This document shows, one piece after another, positions 1 to 7,759 of a stretch of 64,000 bases of DNA. The stretch spans positions 1 to 64,000 of the forward strand of contig JAHYJE010000004.1 of assembly GCA_019429105.1 (NCBI GenBank), written 5' to 3'. Position 1 is the first letter of the stretch. Each line of letters starts with the position of its first letter. A program made the position numbers and the translations under genes. The notes below the pieces were generated by a model that saw only the letters and a list, made by a program, of their open reading frames with translations, was not told where the DNA came from and made no database searches. The DNA is from Syntrophobacterales bacterium (GTDB lineage Bacteria > Desulfobacterota > Syntrophia > Syntrophales > UBA5619).

Positions 1-1
1 T

Positions 2-481
2 TATATTGTGGACGGAATCGACATCTACGGCCTGCCCAACGAGAAACTGGCCGATTTCCGCAGGGAGTATATCGGGTTCGTCTTCCAGTCCTTTCAACTG
101 ATTCCCTATCTGACGGTTCTGGAGAACATGATGCTGCCGCTGACCATTGTCCGCGGTTCGAACGGCGGGCAGAAGGAGGCGGCTTCTCAGGTGCTGGACA
201 AGGTGGGGCTGGGGGCAAAGGGACGGCGCCTGCCGAATCAGCTCTCCGGGGGGGAGCAGGAACGGGTGGCGATCGCCCGGGCGCTGGTCAATCATCCGCC
301 GATCATCCTGGCCGACGAGCCGACGGGAAATCTCGATTCCGCGACCGGCGACGAGATCATGGCGCTCCTGGGCGACCTCAATGCCGAAGGCCAGACGATC
401 ATCATGGTGACGCACAATCCGGAGAATGCCGCCTCGGCCCGGGAAGTCATCCGGCTCAAGGACGGCCGGATTCAAGGCTGA
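2..481 (+). CDS. ABC transporter ATP-binding protein, LolD/MacB type (5' end missing)
   Basis: The open frame enters from the left edge, so the Walker A motif lies outside the window. Visible are the Q-loop (FQSFQL, about residue 27 of the visible part), the signature LSGGEQERVA (about 79), Walker B with D-loop ([11 protein letters not shown], about 100) and the switch His (VTHN, about 134). The NLD form and short linker fit the MacB/LolD family, which powers FtsX-like permeases that move lipoproteins, peptides or metals at the periplasmic face of the membrane. The partner permease is presumably upstream. The next two genes encode a secreted His/Met-rich protein and a polyferredoxin, so a role in metal or redox export is possible but is inference. 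Confidence 0.9.
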   Translation, partial: YIVDGIDIYGLPNEKLADFRREYIGFVFQSFQLIPYLTVLENMMLPLTIVRGSNGGQKEAASQVLDKVGLGAKGRRLPNQLSGGEQERVAIARALVNHPPIILADEPTGNLDSATGDEIMALLGDLNAEGQTIIMVTHNPENAASAREVIRLKDGRIQG

Positions 482-522
482 TCAAAAGGGGCGGCAAAGA
501 CACATGCTTTTTATACAGGTCG

Positions 523-673
523 AGCCAATTGCAAAACTCCGTGTCATGCCCGAATGCTTTTGTCGGGCATCCATGATTTCAAATAGTTAAAAACTGGATT
601 ATGAACATTAAACTTCGTTTTCCCGCCCAGAAGCGTCGCGGCAATGACAGTGTTGGGAGTTTTGCAATTGGCT
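523..673. mobile_element. MITE-like element, copy 1 (151 bp)
   Basis: The ends are inverted repeats: AGCCAATTGCAAAACTCC on the left and its complement on the right. The 7-bp sequence CAGGTCG lies directly outside both ends (516-522 and 674-680), as expected of a target-site duplication. There is no coding capacity for a transposase. The interior holds one inverted unit of the 21-bp repeat seen elsewhere (around 600-625). Copies 2 and 3 are at 5479-5629 and 53907-54080. Confidence 0.8.
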
Positions 674-744
674 CAGGTCGTTAAGATAAAGCGGGTAGCA
701 AGACGCGGCAGGTGGATTTTAAAAAACTTTGTAAAGGGAGAAAG

Positions 745-1452
745 ATGAAACTTAATCTGGGTGTAATTCGAGCGTTAATGCTCGGGCTTGCTTTGCCTTT
801 GTCCTTTGCAGGGCAGGTATGGGCGAGCGGCGGGGGGCATGTCAGCAGTCTTGAAGAGTCAGTCGATGGCTATAAAGTGGCATTGACTTTTAAGGCGGGG
901 CAGGCGCAGATCGGTCACAACCAGTTGACCGTACGGATTCATGATGCCCAGGGAAAGCCTGTGGACAATGCGAAAGTGACCATTGTTACCAGGAAATACA
1001 CCGGGACGAAGAAAGAGACCGCTGTTCATGGCGGCAGCGGTATGGATATGGACAAGGCGGACCATGCCGGCGAGGGCAGGAGCGCCCCAAAGGAGGCCTC
1101 TGTTCATGGCGGTGGCGGTATGGATATGGGCAAGGCTGACAAAGCCGACCACGCACCGAGTGAAGCAGCCTTGTCCGGTTCACTGGTTGCCGGGGCGCTT
1201 GCCGCCGGCCATGAAATCGGTGAATATGCCGGAGAGGCGGAAACCGCGGCGGCCGGTCAATGGATGATCGAGGTTATGTTTGCCGTTCCCGGGCAGGAAA
1301 AATCGGCGGCATTTATAGTGGACGTTAAAAGGGGCGGGCCAAACTGGCCGGTGTTATGGGGTTTTTTGATAGTTAATGCGGCGATCATCGTGATTGCCGC
1401 CATGACAAGAAAAAAATCTGGTTCGAGTTCCGTCCAGGAGGCAGCGTTATGA
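745..1452 (+). CDS. Secreted membrane-anchored protein with His/Met-rich repeats (YtkA/FixH-like)
   Basis: A 235-residue protein. The ATG at 745 follows AAAGGGAGAAAG and begins a clear signal peptide; an upstream in-frame GTG at 712 has no such site. After the signal peptide comes a beta-rich segment like YtkA/FixH domains. It is interrupted by two near copies of a His/Gly/Met/Asp stretch (HGGSGMDMDKADHA, then HGGGGMDMGKADKADHA, about residues 95-140). A single C-terminal membrane segment (about 205-225) ends in a basic tail. The repeats look like a metal-binding, possibly copper, loop; that is inference. The stop overlaps the next start (ATGA), so the two genes are probably translated together. 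Confidence 0.75.
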   Translation: MKLNLGVIRALMLGLALPLSFAGQVWASGGGHVSSLEESVDGYKVALTFKAGQAQIGHNQLTVRIHDAQGKPVDNAKVTIVTRKYTGTKKETAVHGGSGMDMDKADHAGEGRSAPKEASVHGGGGMDMGKADKADHAPSEAALSGSLVAGALAAGHEIGEYAGEAETAAAGQWMIEVMFAVPGQEKSAAFIVDVKRGGPNWPVLWGFLIVNAAIIVIAAMTRKKSGSSSVQEAAL

Positions 1453-2825
1453 AGAGTTTACAGAAACAACAAGCGGCATCGTCCGCACCGAGATACAATC
1501 TGCTCAAGAATCGGTTAATCGGCGGATTCATCAAAAGCAAATGGTATCCCGGTATCATCAAGTGGCCAACGGCTGTATCCTTCGTTCTGATCATGTATGT
1601 ACTGTTGTTCGGCCCGTCCATTGCCCACAACAATCTGGGCACTGCCCTGACCTGGGTATTGTGGTGGCCGCTCATTCCGATTATCTTTGTGCTGATGGGG
1701 CGCTTCTGGTGCGCCATCTGTCCCTTCGGTGCGCTCAACGACCTGGTGCAGAAGTTTGTGGGCCACCAGCGGCCCGTCCCCAAATTCTTGAAGAAATACG
1801 GCATCTGGCTCATCGATGCGATCTTCATTCTCATTACCTGGGGCGACCATGTGTTCGGGATGGTAAGCTCTCCCTGGGTATCCGGGATCGTGATGCTGAT
1901 GATCACGACCGCGGTTGTGGCGTCAGGCGCCCTGTGGGAACGCCGGACTTTTTGCCGTCACCTGTGTTTCCTGGGAGGACTATCCGGGAACTACTCGCAG
2001 ACCGGTATGCTGGCCCTGCGGAGCACTCCCGAAAAATGCGCCCAATGCAAAGACCCGGTTTGCTACAAGGGAACGAGGAATGTTCCGGGATGCCGCATGT
2101 TCGAGTACCCCCGGGTCATGGACAGCAGCGCCAATTGCAATTTGTGCGGGGATTGCGTGAAGTCCTGCCCGCATGATTCCCTCACGCTGACGGGACGTCT
2201 GCCTTCCGAGGAATTGTGGTCTGTCCATAAACCCAAACTGGCGGCGGCTTTCCTCGCTGTCGTGATTATGGGCATTGTCTTTTTGCAGAACATCACCATG
2301 CTGGAGATGTGGCAGGGGATTTTGAGCTGGCTGGAAAACCTGCTCCATACGAAAAACTATTTCGTGACCTTTACCGTCACTTTCCTGGTGATCCTGCCGA
2401 TACCCATTTATTTGCTGACCCTTGCCAGTTTTGTCGCCAAAAAAATCAATGGCGATACCCTGGCGCAGAATTTCACGAAGTTCGGCTATGCGATTATCGC
2501 TCTTGACGTTGCCGGGCACATTGCCCATAATCTGTTCCATCTGCTGGCGGAGGGAAAGTCCGTTTATATTACCGCCCTGATGTTTGCAGGACGGGAGGCG
2601 CATGGCATTGACCCGGCTCTGGTGAGCGGCCCGACCATCCAGCTTCTCCAGTATGGCCTGGTGATCCTGGGGGTGATCGGTTCCCTGTACACGGCCTACC
2701 GGATCAGCCGGAGCAATTACCCTGATAAAATCTGGGGCAGTCTGGCGCCCTATGCGATCCTGATCGCGGTGTTGGGAGTCATCAATCTGGTGCTGTTCAG
2801 CCTGCCGATGTCGATGCGTATGTAA
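1449..2825 (+). CDS. NapH/NosR-like membrane polyferredoxin
   Basis: A 458-residue integral membrane protein. Several N-terminal membrane segments carry the CxxCP motif (C88, C91) and a CRHLC motif (C169, C173). Two 4Fe-4S sets follow: C197, C200, C205, C215 and C230, C233, C236, C240, the second in classic CxxCxxCxxxCP form. Four or five further membrane helices make up the C-terminal half. Family members (NapH, NosR, CcoG, FtrD-like) pass electrons from the quinone pool or cytoplasm to periplasmic redox or metal proteins. Translation is coupled to the His/Met-rich protein by ATGA, with GGAGG at 1437-1441. Together with the upstream ABC ATPase this resembles electron-dependent metal handling loci. 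The exact partner is unknown. Confidence 0.85.
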   Translation: MKSLQKQQAASSAPRYNLLKNRLIGGFIKSKWYPGIIKWPTAVSFVLIMYVLLFGPSIAHNNLGTALTWVLWWPLIPIIFVLMGRFWCAICPFGALNDLVQKFVGHQRPVPKFLKKYGIWLIDAIFILITWGDHVFGMVSSPWVSGIVMLMITTAVVASGALWERRTFCRHLCFLGGLSGNYSQTGMLALRSTPEKCAQCKDPVCYKGTRNVPGCRMFEYPRVMDSSANCNLCGDCVKSCPHDSLTLTGRLPSEELWSVHKPKLAAAFLAVVIMGIVFLQNITMLEMWQGILSWLENLLHTKNYFVTFTVTFLVILPIPIYLLTLASFVAKKINGDTLAQNFTKFGYAIIALDVAGHIAHNLFHLLAEGKSVYITALMFAGREAHGIDPALVSGPTIQLLQYGLVILGVIGSLYTAYRISRSNYPDKIWGSLAPYAILIAVLGVINLVLFSLPMSMRM

Positions 2826-3020
2826 CAAGCGATTTACAACCAAGCCCGGAGGGCATGATGCACTGTTAGAGTCCACTGTAATATTGGGTCGGCGTGGATC
2901 ATGTCCTGCGGCTTTTTATCGCGGGAGTCTTGACCATCAAAAATCCGGGATTGGCGTGATCCAGACCTTCCATCTGGCGTTTTCCTCGCGAGACATTGCT
3001 GTAGTATCCGTAATATCTCA

Positions 3021-3098
3021 CCATTTGCTCGCCCCGGTTCGGGGAAGAGCACCCTCCTCAATATCCTGGGGGGGCTCAGCCATCCCAGCGCGGGGATG
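3021..3098 (+). pseudogene. ABC ATPase Walker A remnant
   Basis: The 305-bp gap after the polyferredoxin holds no intact gene. One frame reads ARPGSGKSTLLNILGGLSHP followed by SAGM, the Walker A region of a LolD/MacB-type ATPase. There is no start, no matching sequence before it, and the family resemblance ends after about 26 codons. It could be a leftover of a duplication of the ATPase gene cut by the left edge of the window, whose own Walker A is out of view. Confidence 0.6.
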
Positions 3099-3130
3099 GG
3101 AAATAAACAGGGGCGCATCTCTGCATTAAT

Positions 3131-3529
3131 TCATTGCTTCACTATCGTCCAAAACTCTCTTGGGGTTACCATTTGAGTGTTCTGATACTTGACCAAACAT
3201 AATAAATCCTGATCTCCGGTGATTATGTAATCTGCCAATGAACGGTGAGCAAGCCCCAATACATGAATATCGTTCTCATCTCTACACAATGATTCATCCA
3301 GGTCATCCGTTTCGGAAATGAGACAATTTTCTCTCAAATAGGATACTATTAAATTGCCTTGTGGTAAGGGGAGTTTGATTTTTCTCTCCAAATTCATTGA
3401 TACTTCTGCTAAAATCGCTTCACTCAAGATCACATCAAACCGATCAAGGCACAGCTCAAAAACTGCACTGCAAAGTCCACGACTTGCAAAAGCAGCAATG
3501 ATCACATTGGTATCAAGAATTATCTTCAT
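3131..3529 (-). CDS. vapC: PIN-domain toxin of a VapBC-like pair
   Basis: A 132-residue PIN-domain protein, the usual length for a VapC-type endoribonuclease. The acidic residues that bind the catalytic metal are visible: Asp6 in LDTN, Glu in SEAILAEV, Asp in CRDENDIHVL and Asp in IITGDQD. In the family these toxins cut tRNA or rRNA when the antitoxin is lost. The start overlaps the antitoxin stop by 4 bp, so the two genes form one operon. It could alternatively be a PIN nuclease of the toxin-antitoxin-associated PIN family with an unknown target. Confidence 0.85.
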   Translation of the reverse strand: MKIILDTNVIIAAFASRGLCSAVFELCLDRFDVILSEAILAEVSMNLERKIKLPLPQGNLIVSYLRENCLISETDDLDESLCRDENDIHVLGLAHRSLADYIITGDQDLLCLVKYQNTQMVTPREFWTIVKQ

Positions 3530-3744
3530 GAAATCATAGTGAATATATCTTCATCGGACAATATGCCTTGCGCCTCGGCAAATGGCAGCACCCTGTTTCT
3601 TAATCTTCGAAAGCGGTAAATAGCCAAATATCGTTTTAAGGATTCGCGCACGATATCACTCACCGGTTTATTCTCGTTTCTGCTTAATTCTTGCAATCCT
3701 TCTCTTAGATCATCGGGTATGCGTATAGTAAGAGTTTGATTCAT
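3526..3744 (-). CDS. vapB: Ribbon-helix-helix antitoxin
   Basis: A 72-residue protein. The N-terminus (TLTIRIPDDLREGLQELS) is a typical ribbon-helix-helix fold: a beta strand that contacts DNA followed by two helices. The C-terminal half, rich in Arg and aromatic residues, should bind and neutralise the PIN toxin. The ATG follows GGAGGTGATAT. It lies directly behind a promoter carrying a 7-bp inverted repeat, which fits autoregulation by the toxin-antitoxin complex. Confidence 0.85.
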   Translation of the reverse strand: MNQTLTIRIPDDLREGLQELSRNENKPVSDIVRESLKRYLAIYRFRRLRNRVLPFAEAQGILSDEDIFTMIS

Positions 3745-3759
3745 ATATCACCTCCATTT

Positions 3760-3795
3760 GTGTTACAACGTAACACGCTCAGACATCATTGTCAA
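3760..3795 (-). promoter_or_regulatory. vapBC promoter with palindromic operator
   Basis: Reading the minus strand, TTGACA (3790-3795) and TACGTT (3767-3772) are 17 bp apart. The -10 lies inside GTGTTAC-AAC-GTAACAC (3760-3776), a perfect 7-bp inverted repeat. A repressor bound there would block RNA polymerase, the usual arrangement for ribbon-helix-helix antitoxins. Confidence 0.65.
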
Positions 3796-3866
3796 CAAGC
3801 TTAACTTTAACAAATTCCTCAGGGCATATCCCCCGCGAGACCTTTGAATAATGCCCCTGCTTTGTC

Positions 3867-3886
3867 ATTCCCGCGGAGGCGGGAAT
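3867..3886. repeat. REP-like hairpin
   Basis: ATTCCCGC-GGAG-GCGGGAAT is a perfect 8-bp inverted repeat in a non-coding stretch, of the GTCATTCCCGC...GCGGGAAT kind that is common as a dispersed repeat in bacteria. A related GTCATTCCCGC string occurs inside the mobile element at 53907. Confidence 0.55.
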
Positions 3887-3919
3887 CCGGAACATCTCGA
3901 AATGACTTGATACTGTCTG

Positions 3920-3961
3920 TCGACGTTATGACGATTTGGCTGATTTCATGAGAAATTCAAG
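3920..3961. repeat. Dispersed repeat of about 42 bp, copy A
   Basis: This stretch starts TCGACGTTATGACGATTTGG and ends GAGAAATTCAA. It matches 11021-11062 over its whole length with a few mismatches and one gap. Both copies are intergenic. No function is apparent. Confidence 0.5.
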
Positions 3962-4063
3962 CTCTCTCCGCATCGGCCCTTAACATCTCCAGTATCGGTC
4001 CGAGGTCAATGGACGGAAATAAATAGGTTTCTGTCCCTCGTATAAACAATGTGATTCGCCGTT

Positions 4064-4636
4064 TTATGGCCTCTGGATCAGATTCCGGAAAAAACGGACA
4101 ACTTCAGGGGTAAACCAGTCCCTCGGACCGATAACGATTTCTTCAATCAACCCCTCTTTATTAACGATAAAGCTTTCCGGAACGCCGGTCGTTCCATAGA
4201 GATTTTTTATCCTCCCCTCGGGGTCCAGAAGGGCCGGGAAACTCAGTTTGTATTCTTTCATGAACGGGGCGACAGCCGCAGCCCCTGCTGTGTCAATGCT
4301 GACCGCGAGGATTTCAAAGTCTTTACCCTTCAACTCCTGATGAAGCTTTTCCATCGAGGGCATCTCTTCCCGGCAAGGGGGGCACCATGTGGCCCAGATA
4401 TTGACGAAGACCACTTTACCCTTGAAATCGGCCAGGCTGATATTCTTGCCGTCCAGTCCCGGAAAGGTAAAATTCGGTGCGGGCATTCCCACCTTGACCC
4501 TTGGCTTATGAGACGTAAAGAATGAATCTTTCCCCTGAAAGAGAATAAAGACCGCTGCTGCAATAATAATGAAAACAAAAAAGATGATATGTTTAAAGCG
4601 ATATCCATCATCTGCACGTACCCTTTTTTCTTCCAT
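4064..4636 (-). CDS. TlpA/ResA-like membrane-anchored thioredoxin
   Basis: A 190-residue protein. The chosen ATG follows GGTGG with good spacing; another in-frame ATG lies 12 bases upstream. One N-terminal membrane segment (about residues 16-33) is followed by a thioredoxin domain with active site WCPPC (C85, C88) and the conserved cis-Pro region TGVPESF. TlpA/ResA proteins face the periplasm and reduce disulfides, mainly of apocytochromes c. The CcdA gene lies directly upstream with 26 bp between, so CcdA should supply the electrons. The pair suggests cytochrome c maturation or reduction of another periplasmic thiol. Confidence 0.9.
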   Translation of the reverse strand: MEEKRVRADDGYRFKHIIFFVFIIIAAAVFILFQGKDSFFTSHKPRVKVGMPAPNFTFPGLDGKNISLADFKGKVVFVNIWATWCPPCREEMPSMEKLHQELKGKDFEILAVSIDTAGAAAVAPFMKEYKLSFPALLDPEGRIKNLYGTTGVPESFIVNKEGLIEEIVIGPRDWFTPEVVRFFRNLIQRP

Positions 4637-4662
4637 GTTATCCACCATTGACAAAAAGATCA

Positions 4663-5385
4663 CTAAAGGCCGAAATCGATCCAGAAGAACTGTCCATAGT
4701 TCGAGATCCACTGGAAAACATTAAAAAGCAACATCAAACCGACGATGACCAGGACAACGCCCATCCCTACCTCAACATAATGCGCCATTTTTCCGTACCG
4801 GCGGATTATCCCGGACAACCACCCGATGCTCAGGGCGGCGATCAAAAAGGGAATAGCCAAACCGAGGGAATAGGAGATAAGCAGTTTGGTCCCCAGGGCA
4901 ACGGAACTGCCTTTGACAGCGAGTGTCAGGATCGAGCCCAGAACCGGACCAATGCAGGGCGACCATCCGGCGGAGAAAAAGATTCCCATCAGGAAAGAAG
5001 TTATGTATCCCCGCTTGCGGTCCGGATTGCCCTGGATGCGTACATCGTACTCCAGAAAGGCGATGCGGAAAACACCGGTCATGTGCAGTCCGAAAAGGAT
5101 AACCACGATCCCGCCGATACGCGCCACCCAGTTGCGCAGGTCGTAGAGCAGGCTGCCAAAGGCGGAGGCCGCGACACCAAGCAGCACAAACACGACGCTG
5201 AAGCCAAGCACAAAGGCCAGACCGTGCGTAAAGGTCGTGAAACGATTTCCGGACCTGTTTTCACCCCCCGCGGCCCGGCCGCCCAGGTAGCCGATATACG
5301 CTGGAACCAGCGAGAAAAGGCAGGGGGAAAGAAAAGAGGCCAGCCCGGCCAGAAATGCCAATCCAATTGAAATGTTAAAACCCAT
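4663..5385 (-). CDS. ccdA: CcdA/DsbD-type transmembrane thiol reductant carrier
   Basis: A 240-residue, six-helix membrane protein of normal CcdA length. The two membrane cysteines that relay reductant from cytoplasmic thioredoxin lie in FLSPCLF (C22) and GWSPCIGP (C144). The start chosen (MGFNISIG) gives the standard CcdA N-terminus; the frame stays open for 35 more codons upstream without family resemblance. It is followed by the TlpA-like protein, the usual partner. Its upstream region carries a MITE-like element, so the promoter may lie close to the gene. Confidence 0.92.
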   Translation of the reverse strand: MGFNISIGLAFLAGLASFLSPCLFSLVPAYIGYLGGRAAGGENRSGNRFTTFTHGLAFVLGFSVVFVLLGVAASAFGSLLYDLRNWVARIGGIVVILFGLHMTGVFRIAFLEYDVRIQGNPDRKRGYITSFLMGIFFSAGWSPCIGPVLGSILTLAVKGSSVALGTKLLISYSLGLAIPFLIAALSIGWLSGIIRRYGKMAHYVEVGMGVVLVIVGLMLLFNVFQWISNYGQFFWIDFGL

Positions 5386-5478
5386 AGTTACGCTTACCTG
5401 AGTGATAGTGAAATTTAATATCCAGACCGAAGCTAACACATATCCACAAGAGAGGCCATAGTATTTTATTGTCCGCTG

Positions 5479-5629
5479 AGGTAATTGCAAAACTCCGTGT
5501 CATGCCCGAATGCTTTTATCGGGCATCCATGATTTCAAATAGTTAAAAAATGGATTATGAACATTAAACTTCGTTTTCCCGCCCAGAAGCGTTGCGGGAA
5601 TGACAGCGTTGGGAGTTTTGCAATTGGCT
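5479..5629. mobile_element. MITE-like element, copy 2 (151 bp)
   Basis: It is the same length as copy 1 and nearly identical throughout, with only a few substitutions. The terminal inverted repeats read AATTGCAAAACTCC and GGAGTTTTGCAATTGGCT; the outermost left bases have drifted (AGGT instead of AGCC). No target duplication is visible. It lies between ccdA and the fumarase genes. Confidence 0.78.
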
Positions 5630-5781
5630 CCACTATATTGCGTATTGGCGGATTAGAGAATCAGCAATTTTTTCACTGAGAAAAAAATGTCCTCAGCGAT
5701 CAGTTGCCGGAGCAAATGCCCAAGGGGAATAAACTTGTCGCCGGCCTACTGAAAAAGCAGATATTCCTGCCCATAAATTTG

Positions 5782-5810
5782 TTGCATACCTTATGAAAAT
5801 GTTGTTATAC
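5782..5810 (+). promoter_or_regulatory. Possible promoter of the fumarase operon
   Basis: TTGCAT (5782-5787) and TTATAC (5805-5810) are 17 bp apart in the long AT-rich leader before the fumarase genes. No other clear sigma-70 pair was found nearer the start. Confidence 0.35.
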
Positions 5811-5948
5811 AGGACACAACGCAACAAAAAAAACTCAACAGACATCTTGGATGATGCAGAGAAGACAGGCTCCTTCGAAATGACATTATGACATAACAGC
5901 AGGCGTATTTGAGGCCATGTATTGAGGTTCAATGAACAGGAGAAGACC

Positions 5949-6788
5949 ATGAGAGAGATCAATATCAGTGAGATAGTTGCAACGGTGAAAGCTTTACTGA
6001 TAGAGGCGAATTACCATTTGGGGCAGGATATTGTGGCCGCTTTTGAGCGGGGTATTGCCGGCGATGAATCGCCCGTCGCCAGGGAAGTGCTTAAGGAACT
6101 CAAAGAAAACGCCAGGATTGCCGCAGAAGGCGAATATCCGCTCTGCCAGGATACGGGGCTCGCCGTCCTGTTCGTCGATATCGGTCAGGATGTTCACGTT
6201 GTCGGCGGGAACATCAAAGACGCCTTCAACGAAGGCGTGCGGCAGGCCTACAAGGACGGGTATTTACGCAAATCGTCCTGCGATCCCTTTACCAGAAAAA
6301 ATACGGGGGACAACACCCCGGCCATCATCCACTACGACATCGTCCCCGGAGAAAAGATCAAAATCATGGCCGTCCCGAAGGGCGGCGGGGCGGAGAACAT
6401 GAGCCGCGTCCAGATGCTGGCCCCCTCGGCGGGCGTTGAAGGGATAAAGGATTACATCGTCAACCGGATCAGGGAAGCCGGTTCCAATCCCTGTCCGCCC
6501 ATAATTGTCGGTGTAGGAATCGGCGGAACGTTCGAAAGAACGGCTATTCTGGCCAAGAAGGCATTGCTGCGCAAACTGGGCGAGCGCAATCCCGATCCCG
6601 GGATCGCCGCGCTTGAGCGGGAGGTGCTGGAGCTGATCAACAAGCTCGGGACAGGACCGATGGGTTATGGCGGCACGACCACGGCGCTCGAGGTTTTCTT
6701 CGAGGTTGAACCCTGTCATATAGCCAGCCTCCCCTTGGCGGTGAATGTTCAGTGTCATCAAAACAGGCATAAGGAAGCAACTATCTAA
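5949..6788 (+). CDS. Fumarate hydratase class I, alpha subunit
   Basis: A 279-residue protein. The ATG follows CAGGAGAAGACC; the frame also opens earlier from a TTG without a ribosome site. It catalyses reversible hydration of fumarate to malate using a 4Fe-4S cluster. The probable ligand cysteines sit in LCQDTGLA, NPCPPII and EPCHIASLPL. SSCDPFTRKNTGDNTPA and VPKGGGAENMS are family hallmarks. This is the N-terminal half of the one-chain FumA enzyme encoded as a separate subunit, as in many anaerobes. The beta subunit starts 12 bp downstream. A tartrate dehydratase (TtdAB) is the alternative, but length and motifs fit fumarase better. Confidence 0.93.
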   Translation: MREINISEIVATVKALLIEANYHLGQDIVAAFERGIAGDESPVAREVLKELKENARIAAEGEYPLCQDTGLAVLFVDIGQDVHVVGGNIKDAFNEGVRQAYKDGYLRKSSCDPFTRKNTGDNTPAIIHYDIVPGEKIKIMAVPKGGGAENMSRVQMLAPSAGVEGIKDYIVNRIREAGSNPCPPIIVGVGIGGTFERTAILAKKALLRKLGERNPDPGIAALEREVLELINKLGTGPMGYGGTTTALEVFFEVEPCHIASLPLAVNVQCHQNRHKEATI

Positions 6789-6800
6789 GGGAGGAAGAGC

Positions 6801-7358
6801 ATGGCAAACGAAATTCGGCTGAAAACACCCCTGACCGATGCAGATACTGATAAATTGAAAATAGGCGACAAGGTTCTTATTTCCGGCATTATCTACACGG
6901 GACGGGATGCTGCCCACAAGCGGATGATCGAGCTTGTCAATGCGGGCCAGGAATTGCCTATCGACGTCAAGGGCCAGATAATCTACTACGTCGGTCCGAC
7001 CCCGGCCCGGCCGGGGAACCCTATCGGTTCGGCGGGACCGACGACAAGTTATCGGATGGACGCCTACGCCCCCAAAATGATGGAATTGGGCCTGAAAGGG
7101 ATGATCGGCAAGGGGAACCGCGCCCCGGCGGTCGTAGAGGCGATGCGAAAATACAAGGCCGTTTACTTCGGCGCCACGGGCGGCGCCGCTGCCGTCCTGG
7201 CCAGGAGTATCAAGAAGGCGGAGGTTGTTGCCTATGAGGAGCTGGGACCGGAGGCGATCCGTCGTCTGGAGGTGATAGATTTTCCGGCAGTTGTCATCAA
7301 CGACGTCCGGGGGAACGATCTTTATGTAGAAGGCGCCGGGAAATATCGAAAAGCTTGA
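6801..7358 (+). CDS. Fumarate hydratase class I, beta subunit
   Basis: A 185-residue protein equal to the C-terminal domain of FumA (swivelling beta/beta/alpha domain). Recognisable stretches are LISGIIYTGRDAAHKRM, YVGPTPARPG, GPTTSYRMD and GKGN near the active site, then VYFGATGGAAA. It completes the hydratase with the subunit encoded 12 bp upstream. In a syntroph this step belongs to the methylmalonyl-CoA or citric acid cycle routes. The ribosome site GGGAGGAAG precedes the ATG. Confidence 0.93.
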   Translation: MANEIRLKTPLTDADTDKLKIGDKVLISGIIYTGRDAAHKRMIELVNAGQELPIDVKGQIIYYVGPTPARPGNPIGSAGPTTSYRMDAYAPKMMELGLKGMIGKGNRAPAVVEAMRKYKAVYFGATGGAAAVLARSIKKAEVVAYEELGPEAIRRLEVIDFPAVVINDVRGNDLYVEGAGKYRKA

Positions 7359-7759
7359 CGAGCGGCCTGCTTAAAAAAAGCTTGACATCCTCTATAAAAT
7401 CTGGTCGAAGGGCACATAAGAAATTCATAATCTCAGATAAATTTTCTGCAACAGCGTAAATCGTGATTTTGCTTGGTTTGTTGTTTGGCGAACTCGGAAG
7501 AAGGCCGTGATTTCCCGGTTTGCAATTCTATGCGAAGCGCTCTTTATTGAGAATGCCGACAGTAAAATGCCATTTCACAAGCAGCGGGCGCCTTTAATTC
7601 CCGTATTTTTCTCATTGCGGGATACGCAGCGCCGCTGGAGAATTGCCGATTATTCAGTAATTATGAGATTGCTTTGCTTGTATTCGCAATAATAAATTAG
7701 AGGTTTCACAAGGTTGCACGATGGCAGTTTACATAATGAGCTTAAATCGGAGGAGGTAA
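7359..7759. other. Intergenic region without recognised features
   Basis: A 401-bp AT-rich gap between fumarase and the TAXI binding protein. No gene, repeat or convincing promoter pair was seen. A 61-codon frame at 7507-7692 has a GTG start, no ribosome site and no family resemblance. Confidence 0.6.

Noticed and set aside
2063-2876. Long frames antisense to the polyferredoxin
   Set aside because: Low-complexity shadows of a gene with clear Cys motifs on the plus strand.
3021-3098. A complete small ABC ATPase
   Set aside because: Resemblance is limited to about 26 codons around Walker A, without signature or Walker B.
7381-7410. Sigma-70 promoter with TTGACA near 7381
   Set aside because: The only -10-like sequence is 8 bp away, too close to be used with that -35.
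7507-7692. 61-codon open frame between fumarase and the TAXI protein
   Set aside because: GTG start, no ribosome site and no family resemblance.
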